A DNA stretch of 64,000 nucleotides from Rattus norvegicus (GCF_036323735.1 NC_086022.1:70686702-70750701), one strand, 5' to 3'; numbered from the stretch's first letter, positions 26,349 to 39,309 are shown. Numbers and translations: made by a program. The notes: generated from the letters alone by a model not told the origin.

Positions 26349-27182
26349 ACACATACACCCTGCCCTCCCCTCCAACCCTTGTTCCTCTGCAAGCCCTTCT
26401 GAGCTTTCTTCTTTTCTACCCAGACTTCCCCATCACCTTGTCCTAGCAAAGAGTGCCCTCTACTTGCTGATTTGCCACTTTTTCTGTTTGTGTCTGATTT
26501 ATTCTGTGACTCAAGGAGATCAGAGCATAGACTTTAGGTCTTCCATTGTGAGATTGAAGATGTCCTTATCCTCCTATATTGTAGTTTCTGATTTGTGGAT
26601 GTAGACAGCTAATGTGGCCGCCCCAGCAGGCAGCCGGGCAACACAGTTCAGGTGCACTCTTTGGTACAATATGATGCAGAGCACCAAGGAAACCAGCGGT
26701 TGGCATTAGTTCTTCTCTCCACAATATGGGTAGTGAATAGCAGGTTGTGTGTGGTGCCTGAATCAATTCCCAATGTGGGGTTGGAGTAAAACCAAGAGAA
26801 ATTTCCAGAGCTCATATAAACACTGGCTGAATGTGCAGCTGTGATGACACCCTTTAAATAAGCACCCTTGTTTCCACAATGCCCAAGTGTTTATTACCTG
26901 CACCCACTTTGCCTTCACAAACTCAATCTTAAAAGGGCTCTTTGTGTCCCTTTTTTTGTCTAATTTATTTTGCTTTAATTATGCTATTTAAAATATTTCA
27001 ATATGACATTTAACATAGCAAAATAAATTTAAAAGAAAACTAAATCTCCTTCCCATATCAGACTTATGAGCTCAAAGCTACTAAATCTAGATTTTTTTTT
27101 AGCTAATTACTAGTTTATCAAAGCAGTTAAAGAAAAACTGATGAAGACTTATACCTGAAGAAAAACATTAAACAAATTACAT
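26349..27182. other. 3' flank of Trbv1
   Basis: No second V segment, RSS or exon was recognised. The V frame stays open to 26604 past the RSS by chance; that tail is not coding. Confidence 0.5.
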
Positions 27183-27244
27183 TGAGCTTGGGGAATAGCT
27201 CAGAAGATAAAGCCTCTGTCTTACAAACTTGAAATAGCCATAAT

Positions 27245-27301
<57 letters not shown>

Positions 27302-27562
27302 TATACATGTATATATATACAGAGTACACACACATATACACATACACATAGTGCACACATACAACAAATACACAAATACACATATGTATACATACATTTG
27401 CACACAGTATACAGGCATACACACAATACACATGTACATATACACACACTCATTCAAGACACAATACATTCACACACAGACATACACAATATACACACAT
27501 ATACACACTCAGGCATGTACATACACACATACATACATACATATATACATACATAGAGGGGG
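27183..27562. repeat. SINE head with (CA)n and mixed CA/TA tract
   Basis: 27183-27245 resembles a degenerate ID/B2-type SINE head ('ggggaatagctcag'). It runs into a pure CA tract at 27246-27297 and then a mixed CA/CATA tract to about 27562. The His/Tyr/Cys-rich frames on both strands here are artefacts of the repeat. Confidence 0.75.
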
Positions 27563-29034
27563 AGAGACAATTGCTCTAAATAGAGGTATATTTACTGAAG
27601 AGCTAATTTGACCACATATTACAGAAAACATGTCCATCAGAAGCATAAAGGTCTAAAATTAGCATTTAGGCAGCAGTAAATGTACTAGAAAGCCCTGAGT
27701 TAAACTCAATTTACAATCTGTGGAAGGCTACACCCAGAGTAAAGAGCAGAACAAGACTGCTCAACTGCCAGGCAAATAGCTAGAAATCAACAGGAAGTTC
27801 AGAATCACAGAGCAAGGCTGGGGTGTCAGGGGGGAGGAATGGAGGGAGAAAAGGGAGGAGAGTAGATCAGAGGGGAGAGGAAGAAGGAAAGGAGGGGGGA
27901 GGGGAAGGAGGTAGGAAGGGAGATGACAGAGAGTGGACTATCATGAAGCACAGGATCCTGAGCCCGGTCTGAGGTAGGTCATGGACAACTGAAAGGTGCG
28001 GGAGTGAGGAATTGCCAAGACAAATTAAAGCTTCCTCTTTGGTTGAGATACCTCAGTCCTATGGAGAATGAAGGGTCTTTCCACAAGGGGGAGCCATTTG
28101 CCATAATTCTTCATGGCGCTGAAGTTTGTTTGGTAACCCAACAAGGCTTCCTTGCTCTCTTACCTGTCTCTCTCATCTGCTCTTTCCAATCTTCAGAAGT
28201 TCATCTGCTTGAGACATTGACTTGCCTCATGCCGGAGTTGTATGCCCTGGCCCCAAAGCCCTGGCCATGGGCTGCTTTCTGTTTATGAACTTTTCTAAAA
28301 CCCTGCTGTTGAAAAGGCTGCTTTTAATAAGACTCTCAGACATTCGAAAATGTTATCTGGGGTAAGAACAGAAACTGTTCCTCCAGAAATGGTGCCACCT
28401 CCACTTAGAGGACTCCTAAGTTCCCTGACTTTCACAGTAGCTTCCATGGCTTTTCTGTGACCTTGGTTTGGCCTCTCTATCTATGCCCCACATGTTAACA
28501 CTCTCTAATGCTCTCACATAGCAGCAAATGGGAATGACTACCAAAATGTCCTCCTAGTGACCATATGACTTTTCACTCACATTCCTCATGTCCTGTGACA
28601 AAATCAGGGGGATAATTTAGGGCCACTAGACCTGGTAGAAATAAAATCACAGTCACAATCCTAGTCAGATTTGGTTAGAGGAGGGAGTGTGGGGTTCAGA
28701 TGCAAGGAGCTAGTTAGCTGCTTGTATCTCATACAGGATAGGAAGGTGACAGGAGAATTAAAGATGAGCCATGGATAGAAATATGGAGTTGAAGAACCTG
28801 TACTTCAGACCAGAGACTGGGTTGCTCTCAAGTGAAAGCTCTCTGGATAGTTGTTCACATTACTGCAGAATTTGGTTTGGATCCTGTCCCTACTGTTTCC
28901 CTCAGTACAACCAAAGATTCCACATATGAAATCATACAGCTGCCCACTGTAGACTCCATGATCACACAACTGGACATGTCCAGACTCTGACGCCAAAGAT
29001 GTAAACTGCCAGCAGAGATTCTGAGAACTTTAAT
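27563..29034. other. non-coding DNA between Trbv1 and Prss58
   Basis: Includes a purine-rich GGA/GAA stretch at about 27,820-27,925. Frames at 28004-28288 (+) and 28805-28996 (-) have no recognisable family and no convincing splice context. Confidence 0.45.
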
Positions 29035-29140
29035 TTTTTTTTTTTGGTTCTTTTTTTTTTTTTTCTGGAGCTGGGGACCGAACCCAAGGCCTTGCGCTTT
29101 CTAGGCAAGCGCTCTACCACTGAGCTAAATCCCCAACCCC
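29035..29140 (-). mobile_element. ID SINE (BC1/tRNA-Ala derived)
   Basis: The minus strand reads the ID core (GGGGATTTAGCTCAGTGG ... CCCCAGCTCC) at 29140-29067 and then an A tail (T-run on the plus strand, 29051-29064). 'ttaattttttttt' repeats flank it. One base changes the usual 'GCCTAGCAAG' arm. ID elements are especially abundant in rat. Confidence 0.95.
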
Positions 29141-29299
29141 TTAATTTTTTTTTAAAGACAGGGTCTCATATAACTCAAGCTGTCTTCATGCAGCTAAGGC
29201 TGTTGAATTCCTAAGCATTCTGTTTCAACATCTCCAGTGCTGGGATTATAAGAGTGTGTTCCTATACCTAGAAAAATATTCTTTTAAAACATTAAACTT

Positions 29300-30420
29300 A
29301 TAAATATGATTTTGAGGTGTTTGAAATATAAATATATCTATACCCTAAATCATTTCATCAATATTTTAGTAAAAACATCTAAGTCTTTTTCTTTGAGGTG
29401 TTTTTAGACACACAGTGTATAATTGTTGATGCTTTCTCTACTGTGCAGTAGCATCAAGGGACCTAGTCCAGTCTGAATAGATCACAGCCCCCCCCCCACT
29501 GATCCACGTCTTCCCTCCCCTTCTTCTTTCTTATTTCTTCAGCCGCCTGGTAACCACCATCTCATTCTTTCTGTGGCTGAATAGTATTATGTTGTGTATA
29601 TGTGTCAAATATTTTAATCTATTCATTTTATGGAAACTCAGTTTTTATTTCTTGGCTATTGCTATAATTATGTAATAAACATGGGAGTTCTAATCTCCCT
29701 TTGACATAGTGGCTCAATTTCCTTTTGATCTATTCCCAAGAATGGTATAGTTCCCTCATATGGTACTTCTATTTGAAAATTTTTGAGAAGCTTGCATATT
29801 GTTCTCTAAACTGGCTATATGAATTTATGTATACATCATTAGCCTACAAAGTTTCCTTTTCTTCACATCTTCACTATCATTTGTCATCGATTCTCTTTCT
29901 TTTCTCTTTTTTCTTGGATATTTTATGTATTTGCATTTTAAACATTATCCCCTTCTCCCTTCCCCATCCTTTCCCCTCCCCCTCCCCTCCCCTCCCCCTC
30001 TCCTTTCTTCTATGAAGATGCTTCCACTCCCACCCACCCACTACAACCTCAATGTCCTGGCATTTCCCTACACTGCGGAAAGGAGCTTTCACAGGACCAA
30101 GAACTTTTCCTACTTTTGATGCCAGATAATGCCATCCTGTGCTACATATGCAGCTGGAGCCATGGGTCCCTTCATATGTACTCATTGGTTGTTGGTTTAG
30201 TTCCTGGGAGCTCTAGGGTGTTTGACTGTTTAATATTGTTGTACTTATCTATTCTCTTTTTGACAAGTCATTCTTAGTGGGACAAAGCAATATCTTATAT
30301 GGTATGGCTTACATTTCCTTTATGATTATAATGCTGAAGAGCTAAATACTTTTTTGCATACATTAACTATTTGTATGTAGACAAGCAAGTCTGACTTCAA
30401 ATCTAACACTATCAATGGAC
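29300..30420 (-). mobile_element. old L1 on minus strand, interrupted by a younger L1 3' end
   Basis: 29,300-29,885 and 30,240-30,420 look like two parts of one old L1 ORF2/3' end read on the minus strand. The segment 29,886-30,240 is a rodent L1 3' UTR (pyrimidine-rich on the plus strand, mirrored at 54,540 and 57,420) inserted between them, also on the minus strand. No frame survives. Confidence 0.6.
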
Positions 30421-31578
30421 TCTAACATCTAATAAATCAGAAGTATTTCTGAAGAAATAATTCTAAATATTCATTGTGGTATTTGGTACTTGAGATCAAC
30501 CTCACTGCCTTTATGGGAAGGTAGCCTTTTTCTTGGGAGAATGAAATCTGAGCCCATAAGATTAGACAGATATGTAAGGATGAGGACAGACAATGGTTGA
30601 ACAGGAGACCATTGGTATCCACTGGGAACTGGAGAACTGCCAGATATATTTACATGAAGATGATGAGTAAGAAGATTGAAAGAAAATCCAAAGACAGGCT
30701 ATTTGCTTTGTAATTTCCTTAGCTCAGTCCTTAGAAGTTGAAGCAACAATCCCTCTCCTATTTTATACTTAAGGACTCCTCTGTCATTCTAGATTAAATG
30801 TCAAATTATATCACAATATTTATCGGCTTTCTGATTCTGATTTTGTAATCTCTTCTCCGATTAAGTGCTACATTTGAATGTTTGTGTCCTCTCTAAGATG
30901 TATGTTGAAACTCACCTCAAGCATAGTAGTTTTAGAGGTGGGGGCTACATTTTCATGGATGTGAGTAGCATCTAGTAGAAGGATTCCAAGGAAATAAAAT
31001 TATTCCTTTACTTATTCTTACTTTTTGCCATTTTGCATCCTTCCATTAAAGGATGTAGCAAAACAGCTGTCACCAGGTTTGTTTTCATTTGTAGTTTATA
31101 AGTTTCCAGTTTCATTTTTGAAGGAATTCCAAATAGACTAAGACAATAGGTATAAGGAGATGGTAATATGGATTCCAAATCAGTTCTGGACAGAGATGTG
31201 AGTGCCTTCAATGTGTTAATACAATTCTGCAGACTTGAGTAAACTGTCTTATTCATTCTTGCAACCCACAAGAGTCACTGGTCTCATCTTAAACCATTGT
31301 AAAACAAAGAACCAAACAAGAACGATGAGGATTTGTATTACATCATCTTTGTAATCACTCCCACTCTTGAACTGCACCATGACTTAATTGTTCTAACTCC
31401 CCTGTTACTAAATGTATTTCCAGTAAAGGATGTCATCTCTTAGAGCTCATGGTGAGACAGACAGATGGCACCCACACCCATGCAATTCAGATGCCTCAGC
31501 TGCTATGTGCCCTGCTCATAGTTTTTGTAGTGGATTAAGCTGGAAACCCTTTTTTTGCAAGGTGAGATGTTATGAGCT
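30421..31578. other. non-coding DNA
   Basis: AT-rich, with scattered short frames only. No splice-flanked or family-like exon was seen. Confidence 0.45.
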
Positions 31579-31699
31579 TATATGTTCCTTTCATTTCTTT
31601 TTTTTTTTCCGGAGCTGGGGACCGAACCCAGGGCCTTGCGGTTGCTAGGCAAGCGCTCTACCACTGAGCTAAATCCCCAACCCTATATGTTCCTTTCAT
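31579..31699 (-). mobile_element. ID SINE with perfect 16-bp target-site duplication
   Basis: The element spans 31595-31683, minus strand, with A tail. It is flanked by TATATGTTCCTTTCAT at 31579-31594 and again at 31684-31699. The core matches the ID consensus closely, so the insertion is young. Confidence 0.97.
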
Positions 31700-32646
31700 A
31701 ATGAAAATTTCACTTCATAAAACAAGTGAAGATGAAGCTCTCAGATCCACACTTGGCAAGTCAAGTGCAGTTTTGGTTCCAGGAAATCTTAGGTGAGGCT
31801 AAGATAACTTGGAGGTTTTAGGACCTCTTTGAGGACAAGATTTGGCCTCAGAACTTTCGGTATTCAAAGGCTCCAGTGGTCTACTTGGAGTGGCTACAGA
31901 TTGTCTTTGTGCTGCTTTTTAAACCTTTAGTCAACTGGCCAAGGAAAATTCCCCATGAAAACCTGTCAGTTAAATCTCATCGGCCATTAGTGAAGCTGTG
32001 CAAGTGAGCAGAAAGAGGAGGAGGAAGGATGCTTGAGTGATAATCAAAATGAAGTAGAGCTCCCAAGGCAGCTGATGTCAGTGCATGAAGGCAACGTGTG
32101 AGCTGAATGTGTGAGGATGCTGTGATGAAACCCATTTCTTGGAATATTATTCACCTCAAAACATTAGCTACATAAACAGGCAGACATACACTGGGAAAAT
32201 TAAATCTTCAACCCTATTTATCTGCTGTTCTAAGTACCAGTGAACGTTGAACTTTAACCCTATGTTGCAGTACAGATTCCAAATGAGTGACTAAGCTTTA
32301 TCCATGTCTGATATTCGAGTTGTACGGTTATGAGAATTAATGAAGTGCCTCTTCCAATTCCTATTTTAAAGTCCTTTCTCCAGTTGATACCCCCATTAGC
32401 TCCCTCACTGACAGACAATCTTTCCCCAAATGAAGTGTTTAACTTTCTGAAAACACGCATAGCAAGTTTGATAACCACAAATGACTGCAAAGTGGCCACC
32501 TTTAAATAACTCTGTTACCAGCTACATTGAGAAATGACAAGTTTTCAGCTTCCCATTGTCAGGGATAGGAAAAGAAGGGATTATATGCGAGTGACTACTA
32601 ATCACTGAATTCACAGAAGTGAGACGCGGTGCCTCTCATGGTTCCA
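31700..32646. other. 3' flank of Prss58
   Basis: Non-coding. A minus-strand frame at 32260-32499 is open for 79 codons, but I see no homology or splice signals. Confidence 0.45.
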
Positions 32647-32652
32647 TTTAAT
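32647..32652 (-). promoter_or_regulatory. candidate Prss58 poly(A) signal
   Basis: ATTAAA on the minus strand, 64 bases past the Prss58-type stop codon. This is a usual position and variant for short protease 3' UTRs. Confidence 0.5.
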
Positions 32653-33471
32653 TGTGAGGTTGGATGTGGGCACATGCTTTGTCACATGTTTCAGAATTCC
32701 TCCTGTTGTGAGAGCTCAGTTATTTTTCATGATATTTTCAATCCAGGGCATGTAGTGAAAGATGCTAGCATAGATGCCAACATCAGCTCTCAAAACGCAG
32801 CCATCTGCATAAGATAATATTCCATAAAGTACCCCATTGCAGACCGCTGGGGCAGCCGTGACTTCCTACGGGAAAAGAAAACCAGGTTATCGTTCAAGCA
32901 CCAGATAAGGAATCCAATGATGAAAGGAAGGTATCACGAGTCCATTACCTTGCAGGGCAGCCTCCGTCCTGGCACGATGCCCACACAGATCATGTTTTCT
33001 CGGATGTCAAAGGCTTTATAGGCATTATGACACTCAGCCTTGGAGATTACAGAGACGTTCACAGTCTGCAGTGAGTCAGGTTCCTTGGCTAGAGGAAAAA
33101 GGAAAGTCATATTTCCCGTGAGTTTTTCTAAGTATCAGAGCTTCCTATGCTTTCCTTCTTTTTTTTCATATCTATTCTATTATCAGGAAAGGAGTTCAAA
33201 TTTTGAGAAATGAGAACCAAGAAGTTTAAACATTAAGTATAGGAGAGATTTTCAGATTAACAACTTGTCATAATGCAAATGCCCATCCCCTTAGGAGGTT
33301 GGCTGGAAAGTGTCAGACATTCTTGCAACAAAATGAAACAAATTGCTTGAAATTTTTTCTGGAAATTTAAACATTTAGAGAGTGTCCTTTCCTATGCAAA
33401 TTTTAGAGCTTGAGGTAACTTGTAAATATAGAGGCAGATGCTAAAACTAAATAATTATCTGATAAGTAATA

Positions 33472-33472
33472 C

Positions 33473-33511
<39 letters not shown>
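33472..33511. repeat. (AAT)n microsatellite in Prss58 intron 3
   Basis: Pure trinucleotide AAT/ATA run of about 13 units. Confidence 0.92.
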
Positions 33512-33512
<1 letters not shown>

Positions 33513-35519
33513 CAGTAATAGAACCACCTAAGGCATTAGTAAAAGTAGAGGAAAAAACCAACTAGACTAGGTGGTACAGTTTAATACTGTGTCTTCTGGT
33601 TTCTAATTCAAGCTGTTTTTTTTTTTATATCAAAGTCTCATAATAAGAAAGGTTTTCTAATCTGTCAAGCAATGAGAATAAGGAAACCAGAGTACTATCT
33701 ATCTATAGGTGCTCTTCTTAGGGATTCTTGGGCAAAAGTTCTATATTTGAGATTTTACCTTTTAAATTTGAATGAGTGCTTACTTCTAAACCTTTATTTG
33801 AAAATATGACACTTTTTACAAGTAAATATTGAGCTCCTTTGCCTTACTTTCTAGTATAACAATACATTCACAGATCCACATTTCTTTTGAGAGTAATTTC
33901 AGAAATGTTTACTTCATGAATTAGAGTTAATTAAGATACATTTATGTGTGTGGGGGTAAGGGGGTGAGGGAAGTCATTTTTCTTTTTTACACCCAGTGAA
34001 AGTAACCTAGGTAATAATTCTCTGGTGCTGCTAGCAATACTCAAAATTTATTATTTGATGAAGTTTTCTGTTTTGAAGTATACAATATTATTATTTATTA
34101 CAATCACTTTACTGTGCATTCACTGTACTATACATCACTTGATCAACTTCTTCCCATTCTCCATCTCTTTAGTCTTCAGATATTTTTTTCAGTCCTACAT
34201 AGTAATGCTCTGTCTGATTTGCCACAATATTATGATTTTATTTTATACTTGATATCTTATTATGCCTTTCCTCTTTCCAGAATTTGAGCTCATTCATTGC
34301 TTGAAATGGTTTGAAAACTTTTGATAGTATGTCATATTTCATTTTGGAGGGAAGAAAAGTAATACTCTGAGACAAAAATAAGAGTTCTGATACATATCAT
34401 GAGGTATTCTATTGAAACTATTTCTTTTATATTTATAAGCCAAGAAGATATAAAGATATGTCAGAGGAAAGACTTTAATGTCTTCTAATGAGGTGAAGGA
34501 AAAGGAAATGGTGACAGCAGAAGCTTGAAGAAAGTCCTATGGAAGCAGAAGCTCAGAAGCTCAGAGGAGTCCTCAGAGAATGCCAGCAAAGTTAGACACC
34601 ATCACTTTATGCTTTGAACTCACTGACGTCACATAGATTGTAGGCCCAGGTAGACACAGAGCACATGGCATTCACAGGCACAGTGTGTTGAGGTAGCTTG
34701 ACTGCTTTTGCATAGTAACTGTGCTTAATCCCTCTTCTCAGTTTGATTAACATAAGGTCATATGAAATAGAAGAGACCGAGAAGTATGGATGACGGAACA
34801 TTTTCTCATAGTCAGACACCTCCACGTCATGTTCTGTGGTATCTGCTGGGTTTGTTATCCCAAGAATCACCCGGAGGTCCCTACAATGATAAGGAAATAT
34901 TCATAAAAATAATTTATCAACTTTCTGCAATAATATGGACCTTAATTAGTTTTCCCCAAAGAACATCCCCTGAAGATCTTTCATGGATCATTTATTGAGA
35001 GTCATATATAAGTTGCTGGGTCTATGTGTGACTTGAGAACTCAAAGAGTAAAACAGTCTGAAGTTCTTATCACTCACGGTAAATTGCAGTGTGCAGATGT
35101 GACCACCCAAAGAGGATGGATCAGGACTCCAGTACAGGGCAAGTAATCAGACTTCAGGTAGACTAAGTAGGGGGGAGTGGTGCCAGCTATGTGATCTGGA
35201 TTATAGGCAAAGGTACCTGGAAAGAAAGGAATGGGAATTTTTTTCATCAATCCCTAAGAAAAACATTGAAACAAAAACAAAATTTCAAAAGTACAACAAC
35301 AAAAATCAAAAAAGGGGGGGGGATATGTTTCACTATCTTCAAGTTATTGAACCCTCCTCTTCAGCACTTTTAAATAGTAAATCAAATCTTTAAAGTGACT
35401 TATTTTGTTCTGAAGACAATGACAGTTGATAGAAACAGTTACTTTAAAATTTTAAAACTGTTTATCCTTTTAATTGTAAAGAAATATTCTTCTACTTGAA
35501 TTGTGAGTTCTCTTAGGCC

Positions 35520-35710
35520 TGTGAGAACTCTCAGTAGGTGGGACAGTTGTTGAGCAAGTCTGACAACCTGAGTTTGATTCCTCCAGAACTCAAAGATGAA
35601 AGGAGAGTACCTACCTCACAAAGTAGCCTACAACATTCACAAATGTACCATAACCAATGGATCCCCTCTTCTTACATATATAATAATAAAGAAATGACTT
35701 TTAAAAGAAA
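35520..35710 (+). mobile_element. degenerate B2/B3-type SINE in Prss58 intron 1
   Basis: Contains the B2/B3 promoter-proximal words in altered form ('gttgagcaagtctgacaacctgagtttgattc'), then an A-rich right end with ATA/AAT units near 35,680. The frame 35538-35768 crosses it and is not a gene. Confidence 0.6.
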
Positions 35711-35869
35711 TACAAGTGCTCTCATTTTATACAACTTCGTGGAATCTGTAAGAGTAGCTAATTACTAAACGAATTTACCAAGTTTAAATTGTTATTAACA
35801 TTCGCCTGTAAAATGCCCTCTATAGGATCATATATTTGAACACTTGAATGCCAGCTGGTGGTGGTGTCT

Positions 35870-36120
35870 GGGGAAGTAGATCTCTAGAGAGCAAGCTTTG
35901 AGGTTGTTAGCCTATTCCACTTCCTGTCTAGTCTCTGATTTGCATAGATGTGAGCAAGCAGCCTCATGTTTCCACTACCAATTTAGAGGTTGCTCTTGTT
36001 GTCATGTCTTCTCCACAATAATAGACTGTTATCTCAGCTCATAAGCCAAGTGAGCCTTTCTTCTTTATGTTGCTTCTTGTCAGTTCTTGGTTATAGCAAT
36101 AAGAATAGTAACCGATACAA
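35870..36120. repeat. old interspersed repeat
   Basis: The end, 'aagccaagtgagcctttcttc...ttgcttcttgtcagttcttgg', resembles the right end of the repeat at about 63,590-63,670. Both look like copies of an old rodent repeat whose family I cannot name. Confidence 0.4.
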
Positions 36121-36672
36121 GGACTTTCACAAGTTATCTCTTTCTTTCAACAGTTGTACCATGAACAATGAAAGCCAGTACCACGACAAGAACAGGGCAA
36201 ATGCTCTCAGAGTCTAAGGACAACAAGGGAGTAAATAATTCCACCAATTAATGTCAGGTACTAGTATATGGCAGGCTCTGTTTAGGAATTTGAGCTAGCT
36301 TATAAGTGAAACAGATAACCATGCTCTCAAACATCTGAATTTGTAAACATATTAGAAAATAAAAACCAGAAAACCCAAGTAAATAAAATAGCATGTTTTG
36401 TGGTGATTAAAACTATGGGAATAAAGTTAGGCCCATTAAAGATATAAAGTACAAGTGCAGAAGGCAGGTATTCTCATAGGAAGTAGCTAAACTTGGTAGG
36501 TGCGGTGGCAGTGCTGAGAGATAGAGAAACAGTCAAACACTAAGTCTGAAATGATGTCTCTATCATTTTTCCTATCTTTCCTGTCTTCCCAAGGACTCTT
36601 CTTTGACAAACAGTGGCAGATGTGAATATACTCACCAAGCAGGGTTGAAAGAATGCAGAAGACTAACTTCAT

Positions 36673-37690
36673 TATGATGTTGAAAGCTAATTTGAGACGG
36701 AGTTTAGCTCAGTGTCTCTGTAAAGTGTAAAGAAGAGAGAAGGAGAAAAAACACTGATCAGTGGTGAAATTTACTTTTTGAAAAACTCTCCCCATCAGAG
36801 TACAGAGTGGTGTCAGAGGAAGGAAATAACTTGTCACAAACTTGGTCTCTCACGCTGTCTAGAGCTGGATTTTGACTTCTCTTGAAGTTACTTAATCCAA
36901 GTGAGATGTTCACAATGTCTCCACAGCCTCCTGCTCTTTGATTTGTGCAGGAAGGCTGATCCCTGCGCTACATACATGATGCAGACCCCTCCCATCTCTA
37001 TGATGTTGTTTACCCCATTTGTGTGACACTAGAATTTATCTGTACTCTCGCACTGACAGTAACCCCTTTGCTTAGCACTTGGTGTTTCTTTGAAGTACTT
37101 TAGCTGTCTTTTTCATGACAAAAACCAGCCATCATTTAAAACCTCAAACCTTACCAGAGTTGGAATATGTCTTGATTTTGGTTGGGTACCCTTATATTTA
37201 AAGTTTCCATTTCTATCTTCAAGGAGCTCTCAAGCTGGAAGAAGTGATAGACAGTGAAGCAAATGGGTGCTACCAAAAGTATCCAGACACAAAGACACTG
37301 ATATATTATACAGACTAGGTAATACTATTTGTAAATCACATCTGTTAAAATATCAGTAATCCAAAAATATAAAATATTAAAATGCAACAATCAACAAGCA
37401 ACCTGACTTGAATGTAGGCCTAAGATCTGAGCAGGTTTAGTCTCCTTGGATTGCCAAAATAAATAGCACAGTCTATGTGCCTTGAACAACAAACATTAAT
37501 CTTCTTATAGACCTGGAGGTTGTAACTTATTTCTCCAATTACTGACAAATTTGGTCAAGGTGGTTGAGGGATAGTTACCTTCTTCTGGGGGCTCACTTGG
37601 CTTTTCCAGTATGTGTATATGCACAGCAAAGGAGGGGAAATAAACTATTATTTTTCTTATAAGAATCTAATACTTAGAGAGTTCCCAAAA
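36673..37690. other. 5' flank of Prss58
   Basis: Putative promoter region of the Prss58 homologue. No clear TATA box was found in the first 100 bases upstream of the ATG. No gene is supported. Confidence 0.4.
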
Positions 37691-39200
37691 TATGGAACAG
37701 AAATGACTGAGAAATAAATTTAAAATGTGCAACATCCATAGCCATGAGGAAATGCTAATTAAAATTACTTACTTTTATCTTACTTGAGTCAGAATGGTCA
37801 AGGTAATTAAACGAATTATAGCACCTTTTAGATAGTGAGGATGTGAGGGAAGGGTAACACCTATTTCTGGTGGGAGTGCAAACTAGTAGAGCCACCGTGG
37901 AAATCAGTGGGTGAGGTTTCTCAGGAATCTGGTAATTGATCTGCCTTAATATCTACTATAATTCTCTTGGGCATATACTTAAAGGATTTTATGTCCTACT
38001 AGAGAAGCTCACCTATGTTCATTGCTGCTCTCTATATAATAGCCAAAAATCAGTAGTGTGAACATCTGTCAAGTGATGAACGGATAATGAGATATGGTGC
38101 ATTTACACAATGGAACACTGCTCCACTATTGAGAAAATGAACCATGAAATCTGAAGGCAAATGGATAACAATAGAAACAAATATCCTTCCAAGTGAGGTA
38201 ACACAGACCTAAAAAGACAAATCCTGCCTGCTTTTCTTATATGCAGATGTTAGCGTTTAAGTTTTTTTGTGTCCTTTAATCTGCAGCTGTGAGTACCCAG
38301 TAAGGGACAGGAGATAGTGGTCCAAGAATGGGGAAATATAGTGTTATAATGAGAAAAATGAAAACTAGAACAAGATGTTGAAATGGAAGGGCAAGATAAA
38401 TGAGGGAGTGTGGCAACGATAATTAACATTAAAGGTCTTTGAAAAAAACGATGAAAATATACTAAAACAAGCATTAAAGGAATTTAAATGAAATCATCAT
38501 GTAATAGAGGAGATAATACCCTAATTAGTTGTCTTATACCACCAAGTCAATGTTTCAGTAATAGGGATAGTTTACATAGTGTGGAATCATTAACTAAAGG
38601 GATTCCTTAGTGCCCTTGAAACATCATGGGTTATTACCAAGGCTATTGGTTACTTTATGCAATATGATGACCAGGACTTATTACTGAAAACACTACTAAA
38701 TTATGTCATCAAATTGAAGCAATCAAGCTGGTACACAAACAGAAGTTTCACCCCCTACTGTCTAGCATTCTATTGGAAGAGAAAATTAATCATTAATCAC
38801 TGTGCTGCAAATCTTCTGGCCTATAACGCAATTCTGATTATAAGATATACTCATGTAATAGTGGAGAAAATGTCATAGGAGTAACCAACCACATTTTAAA
38901 TGTAATTCAAGGCCCACTGTGTGAGATGGAACTCACACCAGACACTACTAAAGTAGTCAGGAACCTGAAACTAAACAGGTTCTGGACCTTAGGGGAAGAA
39001 TCTTCTACTACTATTCTGATAAGGGAATATAGCAATAAAATTGGCTTCTGATGACTTTGCTATATACAGAAATCAGTGCATTACTTAAACTTCACCAGAG
39101 TTTATTCTTGCAGTAGTTACTAAGACAGAAATCTGCAACTGGAAATGTAAAGAGTTAGAAACGTTGGCATACTCACACCTTTATGAGTCATCCTTAATAA
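37690..39200 (+). mobile_element. old L1 3' part
   Basis: 37,690-38,220 aligns by eye with the L1 ORF2 end ('gtcagaatggtcaa', 'gcatttacacaatggaaca', compare 22,480-22,830). 38,230-39,200 is a long L1 3' UTR of the type also seen at 23,690-24,000. It is heavily diverged with no intact frame. Confidence 0.7.
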
Positions 39201-39308
39201 AATCCCTCCCTTCAAGGCTTAGGGATCTTTGTAGAAGAAGTGAGGAAAGACTATAAGAGCAAAAGGTAGTAGATGGCTCTGAGAAGGCATTATCTTTTAG
39301 TTACAACA

Positions 39309-39309
<1 letters not shown>

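Larger units (their letters stand above)
32716..36672 (-). pseudogene. Prss58: Prss58 (trypsin-X3) homologue with frameshift in exon 4
   Basis: Inactive trypsin-like protein, five exons on the minus strand: 36672-36636, 35216-35078, 34880-34624, 33089-32949, 32865-32716, all with AG/GT borders. Exon 1 gives a signal peptide, exon 2 the AHC histidine (codon 55), exon 3 the YDLMLIKL aspartate (codon 100). Exon 5 reads [11 protein letters not shown] where trypsins have GDSGGP, so there is no catalytic serine, and no activation site precedes the mature start; both are family traits. The break is exon 4: after SLQTV the sequence GTGGAACGTC near 33,056-33,063 carries one G too many, giving nine altered codons and a TGA. 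The coding total, 724 bases, is not divisible by three. Downstream of the extra base the family sequence resumes in the other frame to the normal stop. It is either a recent pseudogene, a polymorphism or an assembly error. Confidence 0.85.

Noticed and set aside
26310..26604. Continuation of the Trbv1 V frame past the RSS
   Set aside because: The heptamer marks the end of the coding segment; the open tail is fortuitous.
27127..27611. Cys/Val/Tyr-rich frames in several phases
   Set aside because: Artefacts of the (CA)n and CATA repeats.
28805..28996. 63-codon minus-strand frame with several cysteines
   Set aside because: No family recognised, no credible splice borders, and no neighbouring exon in matching phase.
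29067..29140. tRNA gene call for the tRNA-like core
   Set aside because: It is the ID SINE: A tail and flanking repeats show retroposition, and the same core recurs at two other sites.
32629..32817. 62-codon plus-strand frame
   Set aside because: Antisense shadow of Prss58 exon 5 and its 3' UTR.
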